DNA of 20,745 nt, taken from contig BMAT01012938.1 in NCBI GenBank assembly GCA_019649035.1, positions 68,750-89,494 on the forward strand. The letters run 5' to 3'. Source of the DNA: Elysia marginata (Eukaryota; Mollusca; Gastropoda; Plakobranchidae). Below, piece by piece: positions 1 through 9,522 of the stretch. Below the pieces are notes generated by a model. The model was not told the DNA's origin and made no database searches. It saw nothing but the letters and a program-made list of their open reading frames with translations. The translations under genes and the position numbers were made by a program. The stretch's first letter is position 1. Every line of letters begins with the position of its first letter.

Positions 1-90
1 CAAAAACAAAAAACAAAAACCAACAACCCCCTTCCCCCCAAAATAAAACCAAACCACACACACGAACAAAAAAAAAGAAAAAAAGAATTC
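1..90. repeat. A/C-rich low-complexity sequence
   Basis: CAAAAA-type units, then a C-run, then ACACAC and a long A-run. No coding or regulatory signal is seen. Confidence 0.8.
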
Positions 91-306
91 TGTTTCAGGA
101 TTGAATGACGGTCAATTGAAGGACGTCGCTTCGCGTGACACTTGCATACTGTTAGAACTGAACAGAAAAACGTGAGGGACGGAGTGAGAATATTCCTTTA
201 TTCGTTCAATTTAAATTTTTTTGTCTTCTTTAGTCTTCCAAAGATTACAAAATTGAAAAATGGATAAAACCTTTAATTTTGTAACACACCAGAATGAGGT
301 CCTTTA

Positions 307-311
<5 letters not shown>

Positions 312-353
<42 letters not shown>

Positions 354-364
354 TCTCTCTCTCT
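312..364. repeat. (CT)n microsatellite
   Basis: About 26 CT units with a single interruption near 349-351. Confidence 0.97.
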
Positions 365-1509
365 GTGATGATTCTCGCATTGTAATACTTTACGACCATT
401 GTCAACCTCGAGAGGGGAGGACTAGACATGTTCAGGTTTGTAATCGTAGTAAACTCTTTGAGCCCAGTTATAAATTTTAGGAAACCAATGCAAAATCTTA
501 GAAACATTGGTGCCTAGATACGATGAATAACACATATATCTCAAGTTAGAATGTTTGCTAATTTGCGCTCGACCTCGCCACGGCAAGCCTCGGTTTCCTC
601 TCTGTTTTTAGTGGACGAAAAAGAGCCAAATAGAGAACGAAAAAAAAAACCCAACAATTTTTTTTATTAAAACGTCAATTATCGCACTTTTAGCTTAAGG
701 ATAACTGTGTGTTCGATTTCCCTCCTCACTTGAGGCTTCAGATTCCTCGGACTGAGATGTAACGTAAATGTTGAAATGAAAAAATCCCCGCTGAGCACCT
801 CCGTATAGGCTTCGTCCAGTAGCTTAGGGTACGTTAAACTGCTGCTGAGCTTAGAGCCCAATGACTTGCTATTGGGCTAAGTTCGCTTTCACTAGCTTTT
901 TTCATTACCCTTAGAAACTTTGTGTTTCGTGTTAGAAAAAAATATATTTTGCACAACCCAAAAGCCGGAGTCCTTAACCGATAGTTTTTTCTTTGTGAAA
1001 GTAAGAAAACAACAACAACAAAAAAAATTGCGGAGGCCAAAAGTTATCCTCCGCAACCGATAGTCTCACTTCCGCATCTTTGGCGTCTTAAAGATTAGGC
1101 TCCGTGCAGAAAGTCATCAACTATGACCAGGCTGCACCAGACTTCACTGCTGCCCAGAACTCCCATATGTTATAATTTAGCACTTTGAAATGTGTGATTA
1201 GGAAAGCATGTATGTTTACGCCATCCCCAGATAAAATCGTGCAATACGCCCTGATTGCACTAGCTGCAGCCGTTTTCAACCTGACCGCCAGATCGTTGAC
1301 TCGATCGAGCTATCGTGAGGATGGACAATAAACAAATGAATAGCGTTTCGGATACGCCTTAGTCTTGTCAGATAATCTGGCTCTAAACGTTTCACGTGTG
1401 TCGTTTCTTCTCTTTTTACGTTTAAAATTTGTTGGACAAATGGGAATTCACAAATAAATTTTAATTAGCCAAGAAGTTGAGCAGCGTAATTTTTCCCACT
1501 TTGGTGGCG
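365..1509. other. Non-coding flank, nothing recognised
   Basis: AT-rich, with stops in all frames. The two minus-strand ORFs of 60-68 codons here have no family resemblance and lie next to homopolymers. No promoter, SINE or inverted repeat was recognised. Confidence 0.6.
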
Positions 1510-1770
1510 GGACAAGTAAATTTTCTGATTTCTATCGCCAATGATTTCTAAATTCCATTGTTCCGCTCCCATCACGAGACAGAAATCTAGTTATTTTTCT
1601 TTTGACAGGTGACTTTTCTGCTTTCCATCGCCAATGATTTCTCAATTCCGTTGTTTCGCTCCTATCACGAGACAGAAATCTAGTTATTTTTCTTTTGACA
1701 GGTGACTTTTCTGCTTTCCATCGCCAATGATTTCTAAATTCCGTTGTTTCGCTCCTATCACGAGACAGAA
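1510..1770. repeat. 93-bp tandem repeat, about 2.8 copies
   Basis: Copies begin at 1521, 1614 and 1707 (TTTTCTG[A/C]TTTC), giving an exact 93-base period. The unit contains ATCGCCAATGATTTCT, CATTGTTCCGCTCCC or its variant, ATCACGAGACAGAA, and ATCTAGTTATTTTTCTTTTG ending ACAGGTGAC. Copies 2 and 3 resemble each other more than copy 1. Copy 3 breaks off after AGACAGAA at 1770. Confidence 0.95.
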
Positions 1771-2527
1771 CTCGAGTTTTTTTTTCTTCTTAATAGAAGG
1801 GTGGCCTGTGAATGTGGTTAAAAATCGTGCTCTAAATAGATTTTCAAACTGTTTTTAAGACCTGAGTTAAACAGGGTACATGTAAACTAAAGCCAGTCTT
1901 CATCGCGAGCGGTTTGTTTATTATAACCTCGCGTGTGACAAGAAAGGAGATAACCAGCTTTGTCATCAACCACATTGATTGGAATTATAATCTTGGACAT
2001 CACTCATTCGAAGTTATGCATTCCTTCGACCCGGTTACTTTCACTTGCTGAGTAAACTGGTTATTGCTTGACAACCGTAGTTGGTACGTATTGTAGTAGT
2101 GTCACATCTTTATTTCAAAACGAATTTTTTAAAATTCCGACGACGGCGTGCGGTTATCCCTGCAAGAAGGAAATTTATTCTGATGATAAATCGAGCCGCT
2201 TGCGGTATCGAATTAAAGTTTACAAGACACGTGAAGATAAATCGGTTAAATACTTTCAAAACTCACCGGTTTTTTTGAACTGCTCCTTTTAGGTGGATAC
2301 AATCAGAACTCAAATACTGAATTTATCCTCCGTATACTTTTCACCTTGACGCAGGAAATGGGCACGTTCTTTGCACCTTTTTTCTTTTCCACAATAAAAA
2401 AGCGAATAATAGATATTGTAGAGTTCTGGGTTTTTTTTTCAAGTAATAGGAACTGGCAGTTTAATTTATTGCATCGAAATACATGTATAGTAAAATATTC
2501 CTCTTTTAGTAAAAATTCATAAATTCA
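1771..2527. other. Non-coding flank, nothing recognised
   Basis: Overlapping plus-strand ORFs at 2068-2292 and 2081-2278 exclude each other and look like chance. No other structure was seen. Confidence 0.6.
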
Positions 2528-2542
2528 CCCCCCCCCCCCCNN
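2528..2542. other. C-homopolymer ending in two unresolved bases
   Basis: A run of 13 C is followed by NN at 2541-2542. This marks an assembly uncertainty, so run length and local frame are unreliable. A third unresolved base is at 18762. Confidence 0.95.
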
Positions 2543-3312
2543 ACCACTCTCTCTCGCACTCGGCGGTAATTTTGTTAAATTAAAGTTACATGCGGCACAT
2601 GTTTTAGCCCCCTTTCGAAGTGATTTAATTTGAACTGGGAAATGGAAATTAAAAGTGAATTTGCCTTTTTTACAGTTAGGTTTGTTGATACATATTAGAA
2701 ATTTCTTATGTTGTCTTGCCACTGTTAACTTGAATACTTTTATATGACTTGTATTGCATATCATTGCCTCAAGGAATCTTAATGAATATCACATTTTGGT
2801 GATTTTCAAGGATCAGGTAGCATAAAATTTGAATTATTAAAATTTCAATGCAGTCAAACGAAAAACAACACAGCCATGACACCACACCCCAAACAGAGTG
2901 GTAGATGACATAGGTAGGTAAGGACTCCCTTGAATTATTCATGCAGGCCAGGTTAATTAATTAATTAATTCTTCGCTAGCCACTGTATTTATTAAATTAA
3001 GCCTAATGTTCACGCGCGATGCTGTAGTAAGTTCACAAACTCTACCCTTCCTCCTCAATCCGCAGCAGAGCCGACCCATTCTATAGGGCATCTCGCTGGT
3101 CAAGCCTGCATGCCGTACTGGTATGAGCAACACGCGATCATTGAAGACAGTGTACGCGATATATACCAAAACAACCAGGGGTTTTGCCCTTCTTGCTTTT
3201 ACTGTATGCTCGCCTCGTTATTTACTAACTGGGGAGATAAAGGCAGAGGAGTTTGATGTTGCCACGATATAAAAATCTTAAACTTTATATAACAGCAGGC
3301 AGACAAACAGGC
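2543..3312. other. Non-coding flank with a short (TTAA)n run
   Basis: Holds a TTAA repeat at 2953-2970 and otherwise plain AT-rich sequence. The minus-strand ORF at 2957-3169 shows no known motif. Confidence 0.6.
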
Positions 3313-3389
<77 letters not shown>

Positions 3390-3418
3390 TATAGATAGAA
3401 AGATAGATAGATAGATAG
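3313..3418. repeat. (AGAT)n microsatellite
   Basis: About 26 units of AGAT, perfect for the first 70-80 bases and then interrupted (TATAT, GAAAG) in the last third. The reverse strand reads as a run of YLSI repeats, so an ORF there is spurious. Confidence 0.97.
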
Positions 3419-4650
3419 GAAGATGGATACTGGATTCTCTTTAAAAAAAATTCAGTCCACACACACTCTCCCTGAATCGGAGGCCTCTCCATTGATTTCT
3501 CCTTTTCCTTTCCATACATTATATCTACCTTCTCTTTTTGGTAATCGTCTTCATTTCCTTCCTCGATCACTGTAATACTTTTAATGAATAAAGTCTTCTC
3601 ACTTTGCCTTTTATGAATTCTCTTAGTTTATGGTTTCTGCGTTCTCTCTTCTTTTCTCTCACTTTGACATGATACACTATGTCGACTATTTCTATCATTG
3701 GCTGCGGGGTTTTTGTCTGGTTTTTGGCCACCAATATACATGTTTGTAAAAGAGACTGAATTCAGGGAAAAGCTATATTTGAAAGCGTTTAGTTTATAGA
3801 ATAAAAGCGGTGGCTTAGGAAAAAAGAGCGTGTTTCATCCGCCAGGCATTCGTGAGGAGTTTGCGATTCTAACATTTCCTGGTGCAAAGCATGGATTATT
3901 TCAGTGTTTGCTCTCAGGGACATGGATCAACAACTAGGTGATGATGGAATCATACTGGTTCTCTCCCATTATTTACTTATAGACTTGGGGTGATGAATGG
4001 CTGTAAATCAATAGGAAGAAAGATGGCATTGAGACAGATACCGTAGGGTATGAGACTATGGGTCTTTCATGTTTGTAAATTTTATACTTATATTACTTCT
4101 GTTCCCTTTTACATATCGTCTGTGCTGTGCAATGGATGTGAATTCAAAGTATTTGTCAAGTAATTTTGAGATCTTTTAGCTTTAATGACTTTAACTTTAA
4201 CTTTAAATCAACTATGAAATAGTTTCATGGTGTGTGAATATTCGGCTCATTGAAATTCTATTGTTTGTGCGGATGTTTACCTTAGCTATGCTAGATAAGC
4301 TTACGCTCATCGTGTTTTTTAAACATCTTTTTCCTATAAAATGTTCTCCTGTTTGAAGCTACAAAGCTTTTTAGGTTTCAAGTTACGTGTCCGTGCTTTA
4401 ATTTTTTCATAGTTTAAAAAAAAGGTTAAAAAGTTTGTAATGTTGATATGTGCTCTAGTGTTGATGTTTGCTCTAGTTGTTTAGGGTTTAAATACGCAAC
4501 AACTAGCTCAAGCTGACCCAACCAGTGAATCCCTCTCTCAGAGATGCTGGGGTTTCTTTATATTTTCAAGATTTAGAAATAAACATTCCGAAGTGAAGGA
4601 TATTCAGCAATACCCTTTATGGTTACACAACAAGATGATTTTGTTTGCAG
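3419..4650. other. Presumed promoter or 5'-UTR intron upstream of exon A, nothing specific
   Basis: AT-rich, with a triple ACTTTA repeat at about 4186-4206 and an AATAAA at about 3586. No TATA or initiator pair close to exon A was recognised, which fits a leader exon lying elsewhere or a TATA-less promoter. Confidence 0.5.
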
Positions 4651-4715
4651 AGGTGAAAGAAGGTGATGCAGTGATGGCAGAATCAGAACGTTTTGTGCGT
4701 GTGTTGTTGTGAAAC
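4651..4715 (+). other. Probable 5' leader directly before exon A, with a candidate splice acceptor at 4650
   Basis: The sequence TTTTGTTTGCAG ending at 4650 is a plausible 3' splice site, so the coding exon may begin at 4651 with 65 bases of 5' UTR and an upstream non-coding first exon. An in-frame TGA at 4710-4712 means coding sequence cannot continue upstream in this frame. Whether the leader is spliced or transcription starts nearby cannot be told from the sequence. No good TATA box is seen in the 300 bases upstream. Confidence 0.4.
4674..4712 (+). promoter_or_regulatory. In-frame uORF, 12 codons, ending one codon before the main ATG
   Basis: ATG at 4674 has G at -3 and G at +4, a strong context. 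It opens MAESERFVRVLL and stops at TGA 4710-4712. One codon (AAC) separates that stop from the main ATG at 4716. It is in the same frame as the kinase, so stop readthrough would simply add 14 residues. With such a short gap normal re-initiation is inefficient, so this should reduce translation of the long isoform unless scanning is leaky. Confidence 0.5.
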
Positions 4716-6154
4716 ATGATTAGCTTGTCCAGGACATCCCAGTCGCAGCAGGAGCTCCACCTTCAAGGCACTGCGCAGCAGCCCGATGAGGTATCGTCCA
4801 ATGAGAAGAAAAGGCGCAGCCGCCGTAGAGGCCGAGCCCCAAGTCTCGCCAGGATGTGCGTGTCTCGCACGCGCCGCTCTGTCTCCGTGGACTCGGCAGA
4901 GTTTGACCTGGACGTCTCCGAGGCGCCCTCTATTTCCTGCTGCCATCCGCGCTCCATGAGCCAGGAGAGACTTGGCGGTGGAAGTCAACCAAGCGGCGCT
5001 GTCTCTGAAGGAGGAACTGGAGTCGATTTGTTTACAGAGCTGCAGGAGAAAACGAGGGCTATAGAAAACATGGCAGCAGATATTTTGAGTTCCGGTCTAA
5101 AAGAGGATAAAAAAGATGCGTATGCACCTCCATTAGTGTTTGGGTGTGGTGGAAATAAAGAAACTCTTGTCTCACAGCAGGAGGAAAATATTGTTGAAAT
5201 GTCCGCTGAGGGTGCACACGCCAAACAAAATGTTTCATCTGTAAAACTGAAAATCCCTTCGGTCACCTCCACTCCTGCCTTTGACGAACCAGCCAAATCT
5301 CAACTGCTACCGAAAGTTCAGCCATTTGGATTAGATAACACTGATAGCTATAGCCTCAACCCACCAATAAGTACGCGCCGATCTAATTCTTTCGACCATG
5401 CCACGCCATGGCCTTCAGTCAGCACGCCTGAAGACATTTTGTCCACTGGTCAGGTTGACATTTGCGGGGCATCGAGTTTAACAGTGCCGAAACCAGCAGG
5501 TCTGTTCAGAAGAGCCTCCTGGGAGATACCCAAAATATGCTTGCACTGTATGCATCTTGAGACCCTGGCTGCCGAAGAGAAAAATCGCGACGCTTCTGCC
5601 CCCGGCTCTGAAAACGTATTGGATAAAGACGAGGATCTATCGTCGCCCTGCAGCGAGGAGAGCTTGACCAGTACCAGTAGCAGTGATGATGAGGAGGAGA
5701 TATTCGACAAGACCAAAGACTCCCCGGGCGCCGACCCCGTAGTACGCTTCACCCTAGAAGGCCCTGAAGATAATGATGAAGCCATGGACTCAGGCCAAAC
5801 AGACGCATCCCCATCTTTTAATCTAACCAAGAGCGACGCAGAAACTCCAAACTTTAACAATTTTATCGAAACTGGACGCAGTGAAAAGAGTGTGTCAGCG
5901 ATGACGCCCGGGGGAAAATTCGAACAGTCGTCATCATTCCCAAGCAGCAACTACACGGATGTGGTCAGTCTTGCGGTGCCCGTTGTGAAGCAAAGATCAA
6001 CTTCCATGGACGCGGCGTGCCTGTTGAGCCCGCCTGGGGAAGGCAGTGTAGGCAGTCCTGGTAGGCAGGCGCGCTCCAGGTCTGTGGATGCTAACGTGAG
6101 CAGAAAGACTAGCAACACACTGGCGATATTGGCCCTCGTTCATCAGAGCTTCAA
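4716..6154 (+). CDS. rdgA: Diacylglycerol kinase zeta/iota (rdgA-type), large N-terminal coding exon (exon A), partial gene
   Basis: This exon encodes residues 1-479 and two bases of codon 480 of a type IV diacylglycerol kinase, which phosphorylates diacylglycerol to phosphatidic acid and ends DAG signalling. Identification rests on exon B, which joins in frame and carries the family's pre-C1 sequence. Visible here: a basic stretch (KKRRSRRRGR, 31-40); four RSxS-[VFM]-D motifs (54-59, 222-227, 427-432, 453-458); RRASWEIPKICLHCMHLE (265-282) with a PKA-type RRAS site beside a CxxC; and an acidic serine tract (about 318-330) suited to CK2. No globular domain is evident, so this is probably a disordered regulatory head. 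From memory, Drosophila rdgA has a similar serine-rich head with RSxSFD motifs and a CxHC motif. The start at 4716 has A at -3 and an in-frame TGA two codons upstream. The exon ends at TTCAA|GTAAGT. The head is much longer than that of the 928-residue human zeta form. Family is confident; the exact orthologue name is not. Confidence 0.85.
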
Positions 6155-6420
6155 GTAAGTAGTAGGGTGTTTCAATATGTAGCTATGTTTTTTTTTGGAG
6201 GAAGGGGGGCGTGGGTCCAAAACTTAAGTCAGCGGGTTTTCCGAAAATACGTATTTTTTAGAAGAAGAGTTTCCTATCTATGGTTGGCTTATAATTTTAT
6301 CTAAATTCTTGACTCGTCTGGTTTTTACTTATATTAGACGAATAAGGACCATTGTTGGCAAATGCATCGAAACTAATTCAACTGCTGTGCATGAATAATA
6401 TTAATGATATTGGTCTGGGT

Positions 6421-6426
6421 AATAAA
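6421..6426 (+). terminator. Candidate intronic poly(A) signal AATAAA
   Basis: A canonical AATAAA lies 266 bases into the long intron, soon after the in-frame stop at 6156-6158. No clear GU-rich downstream element is visible, and AATAAA is common in AT-rich DNA, so use is speculative. Confidence 0.2.
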
Positions 6427-6534
6427 ACAAACAAACTGGCGTAGTTATTGTTCAAAATAATGTAGAAAAAAAACCATGTTCATCTGTGTATAATTCTGTA
6501 TCTGAACTGCCCGCTCTAGCATGCATGGTACTTT

Positions 6535-6593
<59 letters not shown>

Positions 6594-6600
6594 ATCTATC
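6535..6600. repeat. (CT)n followed by (CTTT)n
   Basis: About 22 CT units, then CTTT units and TATCTATC, directly upstream of the family-1 SINE at 6606. Confidence 0.95.
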
Positions 6601-6605
6601 TTTTC

Positions 6606-6895
6606 TATGAGTGTACCCCTTTCGGTATCGGGAGGTACGGGTTCGTTCCCCGACCGAGTCAAACCAAGGACTTTAAAAATGGTATTAGTAGCTGATCCGC
6701 CTGGTGTCTGGCATTATGGATTTAGTGCTAAGTCTCGTCGGCCCGGTGTCAGAATAATGTGACTGGGTGTGGTGTTTGCAGCGCTCCGTACATCACAGTG
6801 TGGCAGCACGCTTTCAATTGTCCCAAGCGTCTTCTCTGATATAACCTTGTAGTTGAAAAGATACGTGAAAATTCAAACAACCAACCAACCAACCC
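6606..6895 (+). mobile_element. tRNA-derived SINE, family 1, with (AACC)n tail
   Basis: A B-box-like promoter element, GGGTTCGTTCCCC (6639-6651), lies near the 5' end. The body contains CTGGTGTCTGGCATTATGG and GTGACTGGGTGTGG, and the copy ends in AAACAACCAACCAACCAACC (about 6875-6895), a typical short tandem tail. The A box is weak and the head follows a (CT)n(CTTT)n tract, so the 5' end may be truncated. The body feels familiar from gastropod repeats, but I cannot name the family. Confidence 0.65.
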
Positions 6896-7356
6896 CTTTC
6901 AGCTAACTCTTTCGAGACTTCTTGAGATGTTCTATCGCCCACATTCTACGACAATATTCATGGAAAGACTTTTGTCTTAAATCTTCAAACTAGACACGAC
7001 TGTGTAATTCAGCCTCAACTTTTTCAGTTCATAAAGTCAAAATGCACTAAAAGCCCCATGTTTAAGTTCTTACCTTAAAATCATGCAGCCATGCTCTCCT
7101 AGATAGGGCACCCGACCTCCCTTTCAATCTTTTTGAGTTATGATTTTACCCAGCCGTGATCAGTGAGCTAGCTGTTTGTGCAACAGTATTAAGTCTTATA
7201 TTTTAACCACAATGGCCTATGTTTGTCAAAGCTTGTGAACAAACAATCGTTCTGTCTCATAGGAGTCAATTTCATCAACAAAACATTCATTTTTGGTCCT
7301 ATTCGGTCCTATAATTTTATTTTTATTCCATTTTTAAAAAGAGTCTTATCTAATAA
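6896..7356. other. Intron sequence between SINEs, nothing recognised
   Basis: Unstructured AT-rich sequence between the family-1 and family-2 SINEs. Confidence 0.6.
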
Positions 7357-7672
7357 GAGCTTATAGCGTGATTAACGCGTCGGACTCGCGATCTGGAGGT
7401 CGTGGGTTCGATTTCCGACCATGCCATGTTGCAGTTGCCTTGGGAAAGCAATTTACCCTAACTTTCCCCAGTCCACCCACCTGTAAAATAGGTACCCAGC
7501 TACAGGCAATTCTTGAATTTGTGAAGTGCGCCTGCAACACCCTGCATATGGGTTCAAAGTGGCCTTAAATGTACTGGTCTGCTGGGACATTAGTGGCGCT
7601 GCTCTTGTGGCGACACAGTTACGCTGAGTAACGAAGCCAAATTTCCCGAAAGGGATTAATAAAAGTGTAAAA
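7357..7672 (+). mobile_element. tRNA-derived SINE, family 2, plus-strand copy
   Basis: The tRNA-like head has an A-box-like stretch (TAGCGTGATTAACGCG from 7363) and a B box GGGTTCGATTTCC (7404-7416). The body runs through CCCCAGTCCACCCACCTGTA and TACTGGTCTG to GAAGCCAAATTTCCCGAAAG and an A/T-rich 3' end. A second copy lies inverted at 10663-11006 and shares the whole layout. Relative to that copy it lacks about 37 bases between TTTACC and CTTTCCCCAG and carries about 11 extra bases before TTGAATTTGTG. Short ORFs across this element are repeat-derived. Confidence 0.85.
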
Positions 7673-8325
7673 ATTTTTTTTTAAAATCTGGAATATTGGA
7701 CGAATAAGAACCGGCTTATCAGATAAAAAAACAACACCACGGACGCTACATTAATTGTTGCAGTCAGCTGCCCACCTCCCTAATCGGGTTTTCTGGGCCA
7801 CTGGTAATCATAGCCTTAGACTGCCTAAAATAGGAAGCTATTTCCAAACTGATTTCTTTATTAATATCCTATCTTCGCAATCCCCCATTCCCCCACCCAC
7901 CCACCTCCCTCGCCCATCCGAAAAAGCAATTCTTTCGCTAGAGTCACAGGCACCGAACTGGTGACACGCCCCCGGGCAGTGTTTGCCTGTATGGGAAACA
8001 TCGTCAGCCTCTTTCTCATCACCTTTCTAAACCTCACTATGCCTCTCACGCCGGACCCTTTATCGTCGAAAATCTTACAGCGGGGGTGGATTCGATACTG
8101 GTACCCAATGTTCGTGTTGAATTTACTGGGTCTTTGATGTTCATTCTCGTGAACTCTAATGAAGATGTCTAGATTTTTAAAAGTAAAACTATAGCCTTTT
8201 AAAACCCTTTGCTTTATATCTTCCTTTTCGCCATCATGATTCGGCATGACTGTCAATAAACTCATAAAGGCTGTGCACAAATCGAATGTATTGCGTTTAG
8301 CTATCAAAATGGCGGATGCCCTGGG
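7673..8325. other. Intron sequence, nothing recognised
   Basis: Contains the longest non-repeat ORF of the intron (minus strand, 7861-8307, 148 codons), which shows no domain, splice context or family resemblance. A CCCACCCACCCACC stretch lies at about 7890-7906. Confidence 0.5.
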
Positions 8326-8422
8326 AAGTTATAGTATAACTCTTTTGTGCAATGGGTCAATTGGGCTTTACGTGAATTAGGGTTACTTTGATCTATTGCA
8401 CAAAAGAGGTTTACCCTAACTT
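8326..8422 (+). ncRNA. miRNA-precursor-like hairpin
   Basis: Arms 8326-8360 and 8388-8422 pair over 35 positions around a 27-base loop. The loop-proximal 21 pairs are unbroken (two of them G-U), and the rest has three small mismatches or internal loops. The 3' arm contains TATTGCAC (8394-8401), whose AUUGCAC equals the seed of the miR-92/25 family, which is also on the 3' arm. The rest of the miR-92 mature sequence (GUCCCGGCC) is absent. It could equally be a remnant of an inverted-repeat transposon. Confidence 0.3.
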
Positions 8423-8477
8423 GGTGTTGTGTAATAAAGTGATAATGATTTGTGCACCTTAGTTATTGGTATCATTA

Positions 8478-8496
8478 GGGGAAGGGGGGAGGGGGG
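8478..8496 (+). other. G-rich tract with quadruplex potential
   Basis: Runs of 4, 6 and 6 G separated by one or two A. The long runs could supply the four G-triplets needed for a quadruplex on the plus strand and in the transcript. Other simple G or C runs are at 9717-9726, 19669-19678 and 19911-19919. Confidence 0.4.
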
Positions 8497-9469
8497 ATCT
8501 AAACAGAGAAAATCCAGCAGAATTCTTCTAAGTTTCTTGTTTCCGAACGTTGACTGTTTCGATGATTTTGCAGCATGAAGTACGTTATGCTAACTATTAC
8601 ATAGGACCTTAGATCCTCACTGCCCAACCCGTAGCTACGTTCTGGTGTAACTCTTACGGTACGTCACACAGGGTTTGCGACACCTCACAAATAACTAGAG
8701 ATCTTGAGCGCGAACGACGATAACGTATGAAGTAATAATTGCCAAAGGTAGCGTGTGTTTTGCGCGCGCCTGCATTGAAGCTTTGCTTTTTAAGATCTAA
8801 ATAACGCTTGTGTGTGCTTGAAAGCAAGGGGTGGTGGGCTTCATAATTTTGTCTACAATAATCAATTTGCCAATTAATTTCTTTTTTTAACTATCATTCG
8901 CTTTTATCTTGTAGATATTTTTTAAAGTGACAATTTTGTAGAGCAAAATGTTCGAACGCTTCTAAGAAAAAAAATGAAACCAGAGTGTGGCTTTAGATTA
9001 CGGTATTCGATACGATTTGCATGTCGATAAGATTATACTGTCTCTCTGTTGAGCTGTTTTCTTTCTCCTCTCGCCCTTGTGGTGGAGTCTGCCCATAGGC
9101 ATTCTGAGCAAAAGCTCATCTTCGGACAATTACGCATTACGAAAAACAGACCTGATTTTGTAAAGAAGCAGCGAATGAAATATTCGAAAGAATAAACATG
9201 TTCATGTTCGCATAGATACAATGCTTCAACGATATCAAACTGCCATGCGTGCATGCAAAAATGAAAAGAAAAAAAAGGGAAAGACAAAGAAAAGTGAATC
9301 GGTCAATGTACAAGAATTAGGAATAACAACTTTGATAAACTGCGATGACTTTTACTATACGGAAAGTGAGACTGGTGAAAAGGAAATTAAACATGAAAAA
9401 TGCACATATTAATTTTCTCCAGAAATCAGTTGATACGAAGCCAATTTACAAAGAGGCGAATATTAAATG
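8497..9469. other. Intron sequence, nothing recognised
   Basis: AT-rich, with short ORFs at 9033-9287 (minus) and 9221-9412 (plus) that overlap each other and look like chance. Confidence 0.55.

Positions 9470-9519
<50 letters not shown>
9470..9519. repeat. (GATA)n(GA)n compound microsatellite
   Basis: Five GATA units run into about 15 GA units, ending at AAAGA. Confidence 0.95.

Positions 9520-9522
<3 letters not shown>

Noticed and set aside
1510-1770. CRISPR-like array
   Set aside because: Fewer than three units, whole-unit repetition without unique spacers, and a eukaryotic context.
3199-3570. 123-codon minus-strand ORF
   Set aside because: About 50 codons are translated (AGAT)n repeat (YLSI units); the flanks show nothing.
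7357-7440. tRNA gene suggested by A- and B-box-like sequence (also at 6639 and 10940)
   Set aside because: No acceptor-stem complementarity or full cloverleaf; the heads are attached to conserved SINE bodies.
7861-8307. 148-codon minus-strand ORF, the longest in the intron outside repeats
   Set aside because: No domain, low-complexity GEGGGWVGEWG end from a CCCACC stretch, no splice context and no family resemblance. One ORF of this length in 20 kb is compatible with chance.
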